DNA of 64,000 nucleotides from Actinomadura rubteroloni (GTDB taxonomy: Bacteria; Actinomycetota; Actinomycetes; Streptosporangiales; Streptosporangiaceae). Shown here one piece after another: positions 51,995 to 59,897 of the stretch. The DNA is taken from positions 1,922,001 through 1,986,000 of the forward strand of contig NZ_MTBP01000002.1 of NCBI RefSeq assembly GCF_002911665.1, in the 5' to 3' direction. The position numbers and the translations under genes are program-made. Within the stretch, counting starts at the first letter, position 1. Every line of letters begins with the position of its first letter. The notes beneath the pieces were generated by a model. The model had not been told where the DNA came from. It ran no database searches and saw only the letters and a program-made list of their open reading frames with translations.

Positions 51995-53836
51995 GTGACC
52001 AAGCAGGTCGAGCAGCTCGACCGCGTCATCATCCGCTTCGCCGGCGACTCCGGCGACGGCATGCAACTGACCGGCGATCGCTTCACCCAGGAGACGGCGG
52101 CGTTCGGCAACGACTTGTCGACGCTGCCGAACTTCCCCGCCGAAATCCGCGCCCCCGCCGGGACCCTGCCCGGCGTGTCCAGTTTCCAGCTCCACTTCGC
52201 CGACCACGACATCCTCACACCGGGCGACGCCCCGGACGTCCTGGTCGCCATGAACCCGGCCGCCCTCAAGGCCAACCTCGGGGACCTCCCCCGCGGGGCG
52301 GACCTGATCGTCAACACCGACGAGTTCACCAAGCGCAACCTCGCCAAGGTCGGCTACGCGGCCGACCCGGTGGAGGACGGCTCGCTCGCGGAGTTCCGCG
52401 TCCACGCGCTGCCGCTGACCTCGATGACGGTGACCGCCCTCACCGGCTACGAGATCTCCAAGAAGGACGCCGAGCGCGCGAAGAACATGTTCACGCTCGG
52501 CCTTCTGTCCTGGCTGTACCACCGTCCCACCGAGGGGACGCTCGCCTTTCTCGAACGGAAGTTCGCGAAGAAGCCCGAGATCATGAAGGCGAACGTGGCG
52601 GCGTTCCAGGCGGGCTGGAATTACGGCGAGACGACGGAGGCGTTCTCCGTCCAGTACCAGGTCAAGCCCGCCGAGCACGCGCCCGGCCTGTACCGCAACA
52701 TCACCGGGAACGTGGCTTTGGCGTACGGGATCGTCGCGGCGGGGCAGCGCAGCGGGCTGCCGGTGTACCTCGGGTCGTACCCGATCACGCCGGCGTCCGA
52801 CATCCTGCACGAGCTGTCCAAGCACAAGCGGTTCGGCGTGAGAACGTTCCAGGCCGAGGACGAGATCGCGGCCGTCGGCGCCGCGCTCGGAGCGTCGTTC
52901 GGCGGGTCGCTGGGCGTGACGACGACGTCCGGGCCGGGCATCGCGCTGAAGTCCGAGACGATCGGGCTGGCCGTGGCGACCGAGCTGCCGCTGCTGGTCA
53001 TCGACGTGCAGCGGTCCGGGCCGTCCACCGGGATGCCCACCAAGACCGAGCAGGCGGACCTGCTCCAGGCGATGCACGGCCGCAACGGCGAGGCGCCGGT
53101 CCCGGTGATCGCGCCGAAGTCCCCGTCGGACTGCTTCGACGCGGCCCTGGAGGCGGCCCGGATCGCGGTGAAGTACCGCACTCCGGTCATCCTGCTGTCG
53201 GACGGCTACCTCGCCAACGGCTCCGAGCCCTGGAAGCTGCCCGAGGTGGACACGCTCCCGGTCATCGAGCCCGGCTTCGCCGCGCCCGACCAGGAGGACT
53301 TCCAGCCGTTCGCGCGCGACCCGCAGACGCTGGCGCGGCCGTGGGCCGTCCCCGGCACGCCGGGGCTGGAGCACCGCATCGGCGGCCTGGAGAAGGCGGA
53401 CGGTTCGGGCAACATCTCCTACGACCCGGCCAACCACGACCGCATGACGCGGCTGCGGCAGGCCAAGGTGGACGGCATCGCCGCCGACATCGAGCCGCTC
53501 GCGGTGGACGACCCGTCCGGCGCGGCGCGGGTGCTCGTCCTCGGCTGGGGCGGGACGTTCGGGGCGATCTCGGCCGCCGTCCGTGAGGTGCGCGCGGCGG
53601 GCGGGCTCGTCGCGCAGGCGCATCTGCGGCATCTCAACCCGTTCCCGGCCAACCTCGAACCGGTCCTGCGCTCCTACGACCGTGTCGTGGTGCCCGAGAT
53701 CAACCTGGGCCAGCTCGCGCTGCTGCTGCGCGGCCGGTTCCTCATCGACGTCATCAGCTACAACCAGGTGCGCGGCCTGCCCTTCAAGTCCGAGGAGCTG
53801 GCCGGTGTGCTGCGGGATGTGATCGACCGTGACTGA
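51995..53836 (+). CDS. korA: 2-oxoacid:ferredoxin oxidoreductase, alpha subunit (KorA type)
   Basis: 613 aa fused gamma-alpha form. N-terminal gamma domain (IRFAGDSGDGMQLTGDRF, about 10-195), alpha domain with YPITPASDILHEL and EDEIAAVGAALGASFGG, and a C-terminal domain. With the beta subunit it oxidises 2-oxoglutarate (or a similar 2-oxoacid) with CoA and reduces ferredoxin. The GTG start follows GAGGAGGTCTTCCTCT. The preceding 272 bases hold no gene. It neighbours the short nuo operon. Confidence 0.93.
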   Translation: MTKQVEQLDRVIIRFAGDSGDGMQLTGDRFTQETAAFGNDLSTLPNFPAEIRAPAGTLPGVSSFQLHFADHDILTPGDAPDVLVAMNPAALKANLGDLPRGADLIVNTDEFTKRNLAKVGYAADPVEDGSLAEFRVHALPLTSMTVTALTGYEISKKDAERAKNMFTLGLLSWLYHRPTEGTLAFLERKFAKKPEIMKANVAAFQAGWNYGETTEAFSVQYQVKPAEHAPGLYRNITGNVALAYGIVAAGQRSGLPVYLGSYPITPASDILHELSKHKRFGVRTFQAEDEIAAVGAALGASFGGSLGVTTTSGPGIALKSETIGLAVATELPLLVIDVQRSGPSTGMPTKTEQADLLQAMHGRNGEAPVPVIAPKSPSDCFDAALEAARIAVKYRTPVILLSDGYLANGSEPWKLPEVDTLPVIEPGFAAPDQEDFQPFARDPQTLARPWAVPGTPGLEHRIGGLEKADGSGNISYDPANHDRMTRLRQAKVDGIAADIEPLAVDDPSGAARVLVLGWGGTFGAISAAVREVRAAGGLVAQAHLRHLNPFPANLEPVLRSYDRVVVPEINLGQLALLLRGRFLIDVISYNQVRGLPFKSEELAGVLRDVIDRD

Positions 53837-54884
53837 GCTTCTGAACGGGAACGGCGCGCTGTCGCTCGTGCCGAAGGCCGACGGCAAGCAGAGCCTTAAA
53901 GATTTCAAGACCGACCAGGAAGTCCGCTGGTGCCCGGGTTGCGGGGACTACGCGATCCTCGCGGCCGTCCAGTCGTTCCTGCCCGAGCTGGGCCTGCGCC
54001 GGGAGAACATCACGTTCGTGTCCGGCATCGGGTGCTCGTCCCGGTTCCCGTACTACATGAACACCTATGGGTTCCACTCGATCCACGGGCGGGCCCCGGC
54101 CATCGCGACGGGGCTGGCGACGTCCCGTCCGGACCTGTCGGTGTGGGTCGTCACCGGGGACGGCGACGCGCTGTCCATCGGCGGCAACCACCTGATCCAC
54201 GCGCTGCGCCGCAACGTCAACCTGAAGATCCTGCTGTTCAACAACCGGATCTACGGGCTGACCAAGGGGCAGTACTCGCCCACGTCCGAGACCGGCAAGA
54301 TCACCAAGTCGACGCCGATGGGCTCGCTGGACGCGCCGTTCAACCCGCTGTCGCTGGCGATCGGCGCGGAGGGCACGTTCGTCGCCCGGACGATCGACTC
54401 CGACCGCAAGCACCTCCAGTCGGTGCTGCGGGCGGCGGCGCAGCACCGGGGCACCGCGCTGGTGGAGATCTACCAGAACTGCAACATCTTCAACGACGGC
54501 GCGTTCGACCCGCTGAAGGACCCGGCCGTCCGGGACGACATCACGGTGCGGCTGGAGCACGGGCAGCCGATCGTGTTCGGGGCGGACGGGCAGAAGGCGC
54601 TGCGCCGGACGCGGTCGGGGTCGTTCGAGGTCGTGGCGACCGCCGACGTGGACCCGGCGGAGATCGCCGTCCACGACGCGCACCACCCCGACCCGTCGCA
54701 GGCGTTCGCCCTGTCGCGGCTGGACTCCCCGGCGTTCGAGCACACGCCGATCGGGATCTTCCGCGACGTGGACCGTCCGTCCTACGACGAGCTGTTCCGC
54801 GACCAGGTGGACGAGGCCGTGCAGCGGCAGGGCCCCGGCGACCTGGCCGAGCTGCTCCGCAGCGGCGACACCTGGCGCGTCTAG
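53829..54884 (+). CDS. korB: 2-oxoacid:ferredoxin oxidoreductase, beta subunit (KorB type)
   Basis: 351 aa with the TPP-binding motif GDGDALSIGGNHLIHALRRN and Fe-S cysteines in RWCPGCGDY and SGIGCSSR. Overlaps korA by 8 bases. The pair corresponds to the actinobacterial alpha/beta KOR that replaces or supplements 2-oxoglutarate dehydrogenase. It ends at a good terminator. Confidence 0.93.
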   Translation: MTELLNGNGALSLVPKADGKQSLKDFKTDQEVRWCPGCGDYAILAAVQSFLPELGLRRENITFVSGIGCSSRFPYYMNTYGFHSIHGRAPAIATGLATSRPDLSVWVVTGDGDALSIGGNHLIHALRRNVNLKILLFNNRIYGLTKGQYSPTSETGKITKSTPMGSLDAPFNPLSLAIGAEGTFVARTIDSDRKHLQSVLRAAAQHRGTALVEIYQNCNIFNDGAFDPLKDPAVRDDITVRLEHGQPIVFGADGQKALRRTRSGSFEVVATADVDPAEIAVHDAHHPDPSQAFALSRLDSPAFEHTPIGIFRDVDRPSYDELFRDQVDEAVQRQGPGDLAELLRSGDTWRV

Positions 54885-54896
54885 CAGAGTCGCGAG

Positions 54897-54926
54897 GGCT
54901 CCATCCCGCACCGGGATGGAGCCTTT
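54897..54926 (+). terminator. korAB terminator
   Basis: An 11-bp stem (GGCTCCATCCC / GGGATGGAGCC) with a 5-nt loop is followed by TTTCG, 12 bases after the korB stop. Confidence 0.85.
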
Positions 54927-55004
54927 CGCGCTCCGGACGCGCACCTGGGTGAATTGCAGACGGCCGTCCAGATGTGGTTGTGTCCCCGGACGAGCGCGTA
55001 CTTG

Positions 55005-55172
55005 AAGGGCATCAGGGGATTCGTTCCCTGACGGCCCACCTCAGCCGGGGAACGCGTTCTCCCGCGGGAGAACGCGAGCGCGCAGGCTGCACCGCAGCGA
55101 GCTCTGCGAGCGAGGATGCTGCGTGCGCGCCCGGCGGGGGGTTCCAGGGGAGTCGCTACCCCTGGGTTATAC
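55005..55172 (+). promoter_or_regulatory. Highly structured leader before the SecD-head protein gene
   Basis: Three inverted repeats lie in series: TCAGGG...CCCTGA near 55013-55032; a perfect 24-bp palindrome at 55054-55077 (half-site CGCGTTCTCCCG); and CCAGGGG / CCCCTGG at 55142-55163, ending nine bases before the GGAGGTG ribosome site. They may be protein-binding sites or RNA regulatory structure; no known riboswitch was recognised. Confidence 0.4.
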
Positions 55173-55182
55173 GGAGGTGATG

Positions 55183-55932
55183 ATGCGGGTCGGTTCGCGG
55201 CGGAGCAGGCGGGTGGGCACGCCGAAGGCGGCTCCCGCGCCGGAACGGTCCCTGCCCGGCGACCCGTCGTCCCCGGCGGACGAGCCGTCCCCGGCCGGCG
55301 ACGAGGCGGCGCGGCGCCGGGAGCGGTCGGTGCAGCGCCAGCGCGCGGCGGCCGACCTCAAGCGCGCCCGCGCGGGCGTGCGCCCGCCGCGCATGAGCCG
55401 GGCGAACGCCGAGCGGGCGGCGCGCGAGCACCGGGCGGCGCTGCTGGTGATGGTGGTGACGCTGGTCCTGCTGATCGCGGCGGTCGCGGTGACGGGCGGG
55501 ATCCTCGTGGCGCGGATGCAGTCCAAGCCGATCGTGCTGGCGTCCCCGTTGCTGATCTATCCGGTGACGCAGACGACGGCGGGCCAGTGCCCGGCGGGGA
55601 CGCAGGGCATGACGGGCCAGTCGGTGTCGGGCCTGACGTGCTACCAGCTCGCGCAGGGCATCACGATCCGGCGGGTGTCGGACCTGCACGTCCAGAAGGG
55701 CCGGACGGGCCAGGCCTACGACGTGGCGCTGACGCTGCGCGCGGCGGACCGGTCGGCGTTCGGGCGGCTGACGCGCGGGATGGTCGGCCGTGATCTGGCG
55801 TTCGTCGTCGGCGGGCGGCTGGTGACGGCGCCGCGCGTGGACATGCCCATCACCGACGGCAAGGTCGTCATCACGGGCCCGGTGAACCGCGCGGCGGCGG
55901 CGCTGCTGGCGCGGCAGTTGCGGGGCAGTTGA
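55183..55932 (+). CDS. Membrane protein with SecDF P1-head-like domain
   Basis: 249 aa. Arg/Ala/Pro-rich cytoplasmic N-terminus (about 100 residues), one membrane helix (LLVMVVTLVLLIAAVAVTGG), then an extracytoplasmic domain. This resembles the head subdomain of SecD P1: VALTLRAADRSAFGRLT, LAFVVGGRLVTAPRV and KVVITGPVNRAAAALLARQL. The other SecD regions are absent, so it is a stand-alone relative, not SecD. The ATG pair behind GGAGGTG is ambiguous by one codon; the second is used here. Confidence 0.75.
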   Translation: MRVGSRRSRRVGTPKAAPAPERSLPGDPSSPADEPSPAGDEAARRRERSVQRQRAAADLKRARAGVRPPRMSRANAERAAREHRAALLVMVVTLVLLIAAVAVTGGILVARMQSKPIVLASPLLIYPVTQTTAGQCPAGTQGMTGQSVSGLTCYQLAQGITIRRVSDLHVQKGRTGQAYDVALTLRAADRSAFGRLTRGMVGRDLAFVVGGRLVTAPRVDMPITDGKVVITGPVNRAAAALLARQLRGS

Positions 55933-56733
55933 TCACGTCTCCCGGACGGCCTGGATCTCCAGTTCGACGTTGAGGCTCTCACCGACGGCCGCGATGCCCG
56001 CTTCGAGGATCTGGTTGTAGCGGATGCCGTAGTCGGCGCGGCGCAGCGCGGTGGTGGCGCGGAACGCGGCGCGGACGCCGCCCCACGGGTCGGGTCCGGC
56101 GCCGAGATAGGCGAGGTCGAGGTCGGCCGGACGGGTGACGCCGTTGAGCGTGAGTCGTCCGTGGACGGTCCAGCGGTCGGTTCCGGCGGGCGTCAGCCCG
56201 TCGCCCGCGTAGTCGATGTACGGGTGTTCGGCGACGTTGAGGAAGTCGGCGGAGCGCAGATGGTCGTCGCGGAGCGCGGTGCCGGTGTCGATGCTCGCCG
56301 CCTCGATGCGGGCGCGGACGGTCGAGTGCTCGACGGGGTCGGCGATCTCGACGCGTCCGGCGAACGTCCCGAACCGTCCCCGGACGCTGGACAGCCCGAG
56401 GTGGCGGGCGACGGCCGCGACGGTCGAGTGGTCGGGGTCGATCGTCCAGGCGCCGGGGGCGGGGAGGTCGCCGCCCGCGCGGGCGAGCACGATCGCGCCG
56501 AGGTCGCCGCCGGACGCCGTGACGATCACGGTGCGGGCGGCGGGCGCGTAGCCGGGGGCGGTGACGATCGCGGTGTAGGTCCCGGCGGGCGGGGCGGGCG
56601 CGGCGGTGACGCCGTCGGCGGCGGCGCGGACGCGGGCGGTCTGGCGTCCGGCCCGGTCGGTGAGGGTCAGGACGGCGTGCGGCACGGGCCAGCCGTCGCG
56701 GGTGCGGACGGCGGCGCGCAGTCTCGCATCCAT
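55933..56733 (-). CDS. YceI family protein with carboxypeptidase-regulatory-like N-terminus
   Basis: 266 aa. An N-terminal ~85-residue beta-sandwich (RDGWPVPHAVLTLTDRAGRQ, then APPAGTYTAIVTAPGY) of the carboxypeptidase regulatory-like type precedes a YceI domain (WTIDPDHSTVAAVARHLGLS, then HPYIDYAGDGLTPAG). YceI domains bind isoprenoid-type lipids in a lipocalin-like barrel. The cytoplasmic-looking N-terminus has no signal peptide. It lies 2 bases after the MFS fusion gene and shares its accessory domain. Stop directly abuts the convergent SecD-head gene. Confidence 0.85.
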   Translation of the reverse strand: MDARLRAAVRTRDGWPVPHAVLTLTDRAGRQTARVRAAADGVTAAPAPPAGTYTAIVTAPGYAPAARTVIVTASGGDLGAIVLARAGGDLPAPGAWTIDPDHSTVAAVARHLGLSSVRGRFGTFAGRVEIADPVEHSTVRARIEAASIDTGTALRDDHLRSADFLNVAEHPYIDYAGDGLTPAGTDRWTVHGRLTLNGVTRPADLDLAYLGAGPDPWGGVRAAFRATTALRRADYGIRYNQILEAGIAAVGESLNVELEIQAVRET

Positions 56734-56735
56734 GC

Positions 56736-59087
56736 TCAGGCCTCCGGGTGGGCGAGCCGGACGTCGTGCGCGTCGGTTCCGGCGCCGTCCAGGGTCAGCG
56801 CGGTCGCGGCCGGCGGGTAACCGGCGGCGATCACGGTGTACGGGCCGCCGGCGAGGTCGGTGAACGCGTAGGCGCCGTCGGGGCCGGTGAGCGTGCGGGC
56901 GACGACGTTCCCGGCGCCGTCCAGCAGGGTGACACTCGCGTCACCGAGCGGGGAGCCGGACGGGCCGCGCACGGTGCCGCCAAGGTGCGCGCCGTCGGGC
57001 AGGTCCACGTCGCGGCGGGTCCGGCCGCGCACCTCGACGGGGAGCGCGGCGGGCCGGTGCCCGTCGGCGCTGACGGCGAGGGTATAGGCGCCGGTGGCGA
57101 GGTCGGTGACGGTGTACGCGCCGTCCGGGCCGGTGCGGGCGGTGCCGACGACCTCACCGCGCACGTCGGTGACGACGACGGTCGCGGCCGGGACCGGCGT
57201 TCCGGCACGTCCCCGGACGATTCCGGCGAGCCCGCCGCCGCCCGCGAGCAGCAGGTCGAACACGACCGGGCGGTCGCCGACGGCGAGGGTCGCGGCCTGC
57301 GGCTCGTGCCCGGACGTCGCGGCGATCAGCACGTAGGTGGCGGGGCCGGGGGTGGGCAGGGCGTAGGCGCCGTCCGTCCCGGTGACGGCGCGGCCGAGCT
57401 GGCGTCCGCCGGCGTCGATGAGGGTGAGCGCGACGTCCGGGATGGGCGTTCCGTCCGCGTCCCGGACCGTCCCGCCGATGGACGCGCCGTCCGGCGGAAG
57501 GGCGACGTGGGGCGCGGGGGCCGGCTCGGAGGCCCGGGCCGCGCCGCGCAGTGGCAGTTCCTTCAGCCCGAGGACGGCGAGGAACCCGACGAGCGCGATG
57601 GGGACGCCCACGAGGAACACCGTCTCCAGCGCATCGGTGAAGGAGTGCACGACGAGCCCGTGGAACGGTTCGGGCAGATGGCGGATCGCGGCGGGCGAGC
57701 CGAGGCTCGTGCCGCCCGGCGGCGGGGCGATGTGCAGGGAGCGCAGGCCGTCCGCCAGCTCGTCGCGGAGCCGGTTGTTGAGGATCGCGCCGAACGCCGC
57801 GACGCCCATCGAGCCGCCGAGGTTGCGGAAGAAGGAGACGCCGGACGTGGTCGCGGCGAGGTCCTTCAGCCCGGCGGCATTCTGCGCGGCGAGGATGAGG
57901 ATCTGGAGCGTCAGGCCGAGGCCCGCGCCGAGCACGGCGACGTCCGCGCCGATGACGACCGTGCTCGTGCCGACGTGCAGCCGCGACAGCAGGACCATCG
58001 ACGTCGCGACGAGCACCAGCCCGGCGACGGGGAACGCCTTCCAGCGGCCGAGGCGCGTCACGATCTGCCCGGAGAAGGTGGACGTCACGAACATCGCGAG
58101 GACCATCGGCAGCGTCATCAGCCCGGACTTGGTCGGGCTCATGCCCTTGACGATCTGGAAGTACTGCGGCAGGTAGATCATCGCGCCGAACATCGCGCAG
58201 CCGACGGCCAGGGACGCGACGGACGCCAGCACGAACGTCCGGTTGCGGAACAGGCGCGGCGGCAGGATCGGGTCGCGGGCGATGCGCTCGGCGACGATCG
58301 CGAGGATCGCGAGGACGACCGCCGCGCCGAGCAGCCCGTACGTCCAGGCCGACCGCCAGGGGAACTGGTCGCCGCCGAGGGACAGGACGAGCACGAGCAG
58401 CGCCGCGCTGCCGGTGATGGTGAACGCGCCGAGGACGTCCACGCGGGTGTCGCGGCGGACCTTCGGCAGCTTGAGCACGCGCTGGATGACCAGGAACGCG
58501 ACGACCGCGAGCGGGACGCAGACGTAGAAGCACCAGCGCCAGCCGAGGCCGTCGGCGTCCACGATGAACCCGCCGAGCAGCGGCCCGGCGACGGTCGAGA
58601 CGCCGAAGACCGCGCCCATGTACCCGGCGTACCGGCCGCGCTGGCGAGGCGGGACGACGTCGCCGAGGATGACCTGCGCGAGCGCGGTCAGGCCGCCGAC
58701 GCCGAGGCCCTGGACGGCGCGGGCGGCGATCAGCTCGCCCATGTTCTGCGCGAGCCCGGCGCAGACGGACGCGATGACGAAGATCACCAGGGCCGTCTGG
58801 AACGTCAGCTTGCGTCCGAAGATGTCGGAGAGCTTGCCCCACAACGGCGTGGACGCCGTCATGGTCAGCAGCGACGCGCTCGCGACCAGCGCGAGCTGAT
58901 CCTGCCCGCCGAGGTCGCCGACGATCGTCGGCAGGGCCGTGCCGACGACGGACGTCGAGATCATCGCGGTCAGCATCGCCATCATCAGCCCGGAGAGGAT
59001 CTCCAGGATGCGGCGGTGCGAGTACTCCGGCGCGGCGTCCGGGACCGTCCCCGGCTTCGTCGGCCGCTCCGTGTTCGCCTGCGTCAC
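56736..59087 (-). CDS. DHA2 MFS exporter fused to three carboxypeptidase-regulatory-like repeats
   Basis: 783 aa. Residues ~25-510 are a 14-helix EmrB/QacA-type transporter (VVGTALPTIVGDL in helix 1, GKLSDIFGRKL motif A, STVAGPLLGGFI motif C). Residues ~530-783 contain three ~83-residue repeats, each with a GGTVRxxxGxPxxDAxVTL start and a GPDGAYxxxDLAxGxYTL end. The repeats follow the last helix, so they are predicted to be cytoplasmic, unusual for this domain type. GTG start after GGGGAGCAGCCGC; a farther GTG lacks a ribosome site. Probably controlled by the divergent TetR. Confidence 0.88.
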   Translation of the reverse strand: MTQANTERPTKPGTVPDAAPEYSHRRILEILSGLMMAMLTAMISTSVVGTALPTIVGDLGGQDQLALVASASLLTMTASTPLWGKLSDIFGRKLTFQTALVIFVIASVCAGLAQNMGELIAARAVQGLGVGGLTALAQVILGDVVPPRQRGRYAGYMGAVFGVSTVAGPLLGGFIVDADGLGWRWCFYVCVPLAVVAFLVIQRVLKLPKVRRDTRVDVLGAFTITGSAALLVLVLSLGGDQFPWRSAWTYGLLGAAVVLAILAIVAERIARDPILPPRLFRNRTFVLASVASLAVGCAMFGAMIYLPQYFQIVKGMSPTKSGLMTLPMVLAMFVTSTFSGQIVTRLGRWKAFPVAGLVLVATSMVLLSRLHVGTSTVVIGADVAVLGAGLGLTLQILILAAQNAAGLKDLAATTSGVSFFRNLGGSMGVAAFGAILNNRLRDELADGLRSLHIAPPPGGTSLGSPAAIRHLPEPFHGLVVHSFTDALETVFLVGVPIALVGFLAVLGLKELPLRGAARASEPAPAPHVALPPDGASIGGTVRDADGTPIPDVALTLIDAGGRQLGRAVTGTDGAYALPTPGPATYVLIAATSGHEPQAATLAVGDRPVVFDLLLAGGGGLAGIVRGRAGTPVPAATVVVTDVRGEVVGTARTGPDGAYTVTDLATGAYTLAVSADGHRPAALPVEVRGRTRRDVDLPDGAHLGGTVRGPSGSPLGDASVTLLDGAGNVVARTLTGPDGAYAFTDLAGGPYTVIAAGYPPAATALTLDGAGTDAHDVRLAHPEA

Positions 59088-59130
59088 GCGGCTGCTCCCC
59101 ACTCGATTACCTGTGTTCTGCACATATTAT

Positions 59131-59146
59131 GTAGCCGATTGTTTAC
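59131..59146. promoter_or_regulatory. Candidate TetR operator
   Basis: An imperfect dyad GTAGCCGATTGTTTAC sits in the short region between the divergent MFS and tetR genes, next to an ACATATTATGT palindrome at 59122-59132 that overlaps the upstream MFS frame. It is a likely site for the adjacent TetR protein. Confidence 0.4.
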
Positions 59147-59171
59147 TTGCAAGCGGGGAGATAATCGTCAC

Positions 59172-59741
59172 GTGACAGGCACCGTCCACCAGGCGCGTCC
59201 GCGCCGGGACCGGGAGGCCACGCGCCGCCGGATCCTCGACGCCGCACGCGACCTCTTCGGGACGCAGGGCTATGACACCGTGACGCTTCGGATGATCGGG
59301 ACGGCGGCGGACGCCAATCCCGCGCTCGTCAACCGGTACTTCGGCACCAAGGCGCAACTGTTCGCCGAAGTGATCGAGGACGAGTCGACGCTCCCCCAGG
59401 CCATCGCGGGCGACCCCGCCGGGCTGCCGCGCCGGCTGGCCGAGCACGTCGTCCGGCAGGTGCGCAGCCGTCCGCAGTCGCGCTTCCCGCGCATCGTGGA
59501 CCGTTCGATCGGCGACCCGGAGGTCCAGCGCGTGCTGAGCGAGTACATGACCGAGCGGGTCATCGAACCGCTCGCCGCGCAGCTCTCCGGGCCGGACGCG
59601 CGGGCGCGGGCGACGCTGGCGGCCGTCCTCGTCATGGGCGGGGCGCCGGCGCGGCGGCTCATCGGCATCGACGTGCTCCAGGACGACCCGGCGGACCTGG
59701 CCCGGCGGCTGACCGCGATGTTCACCGCCGCGCTTTTCTGA
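59172..59741 (+). CDS. TetR-family transcriptional regulator
   Basis: 189 aa. N-terminal helix-turn-helix (FGTQGYDTVTLRMIGTAADA, NPALVNRYFGTKAQLF) and a C-terminal domain of the TetR_C type (VRQVRSRPQSRFPRIVDRSI). GTG start with a GGGGAG element further upstream. It diverges from the MFS exporter and probably represses the exporter-YceI pair. Confidence 0.87.
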   Translation: MTGTVHQARPRRDREATRRRILDAARDLFGTQGYDTVTLRMIGTAADANPALVNRYFGTKAQLFAEVIEDESTLPQAIAGDPAGLPRRLAEHVVRQVRSRPQSRFPRIVDRSIGDPEVQRVLSEYMTERVIEPLAAQLSGPDARARATLAAVLVMGGAPARRLIGIDVLQDDPADLARRLTAMFTAALF

Positions 59742-59897
59742 CACCGTCGGACAAAGCGGGCGCCAGGTCCTCCTTTCGTCGCTTCCGAGGTCAACCGTGC
59801 GTCGTACATCGGCGCCGCGCCTACCGTTCCAGTCGCAAGCGAAGTCCCGACCGCAGGCCGATGGGGACCGCTCCGCGGCCCGCCTAGTCTGCTGTCC

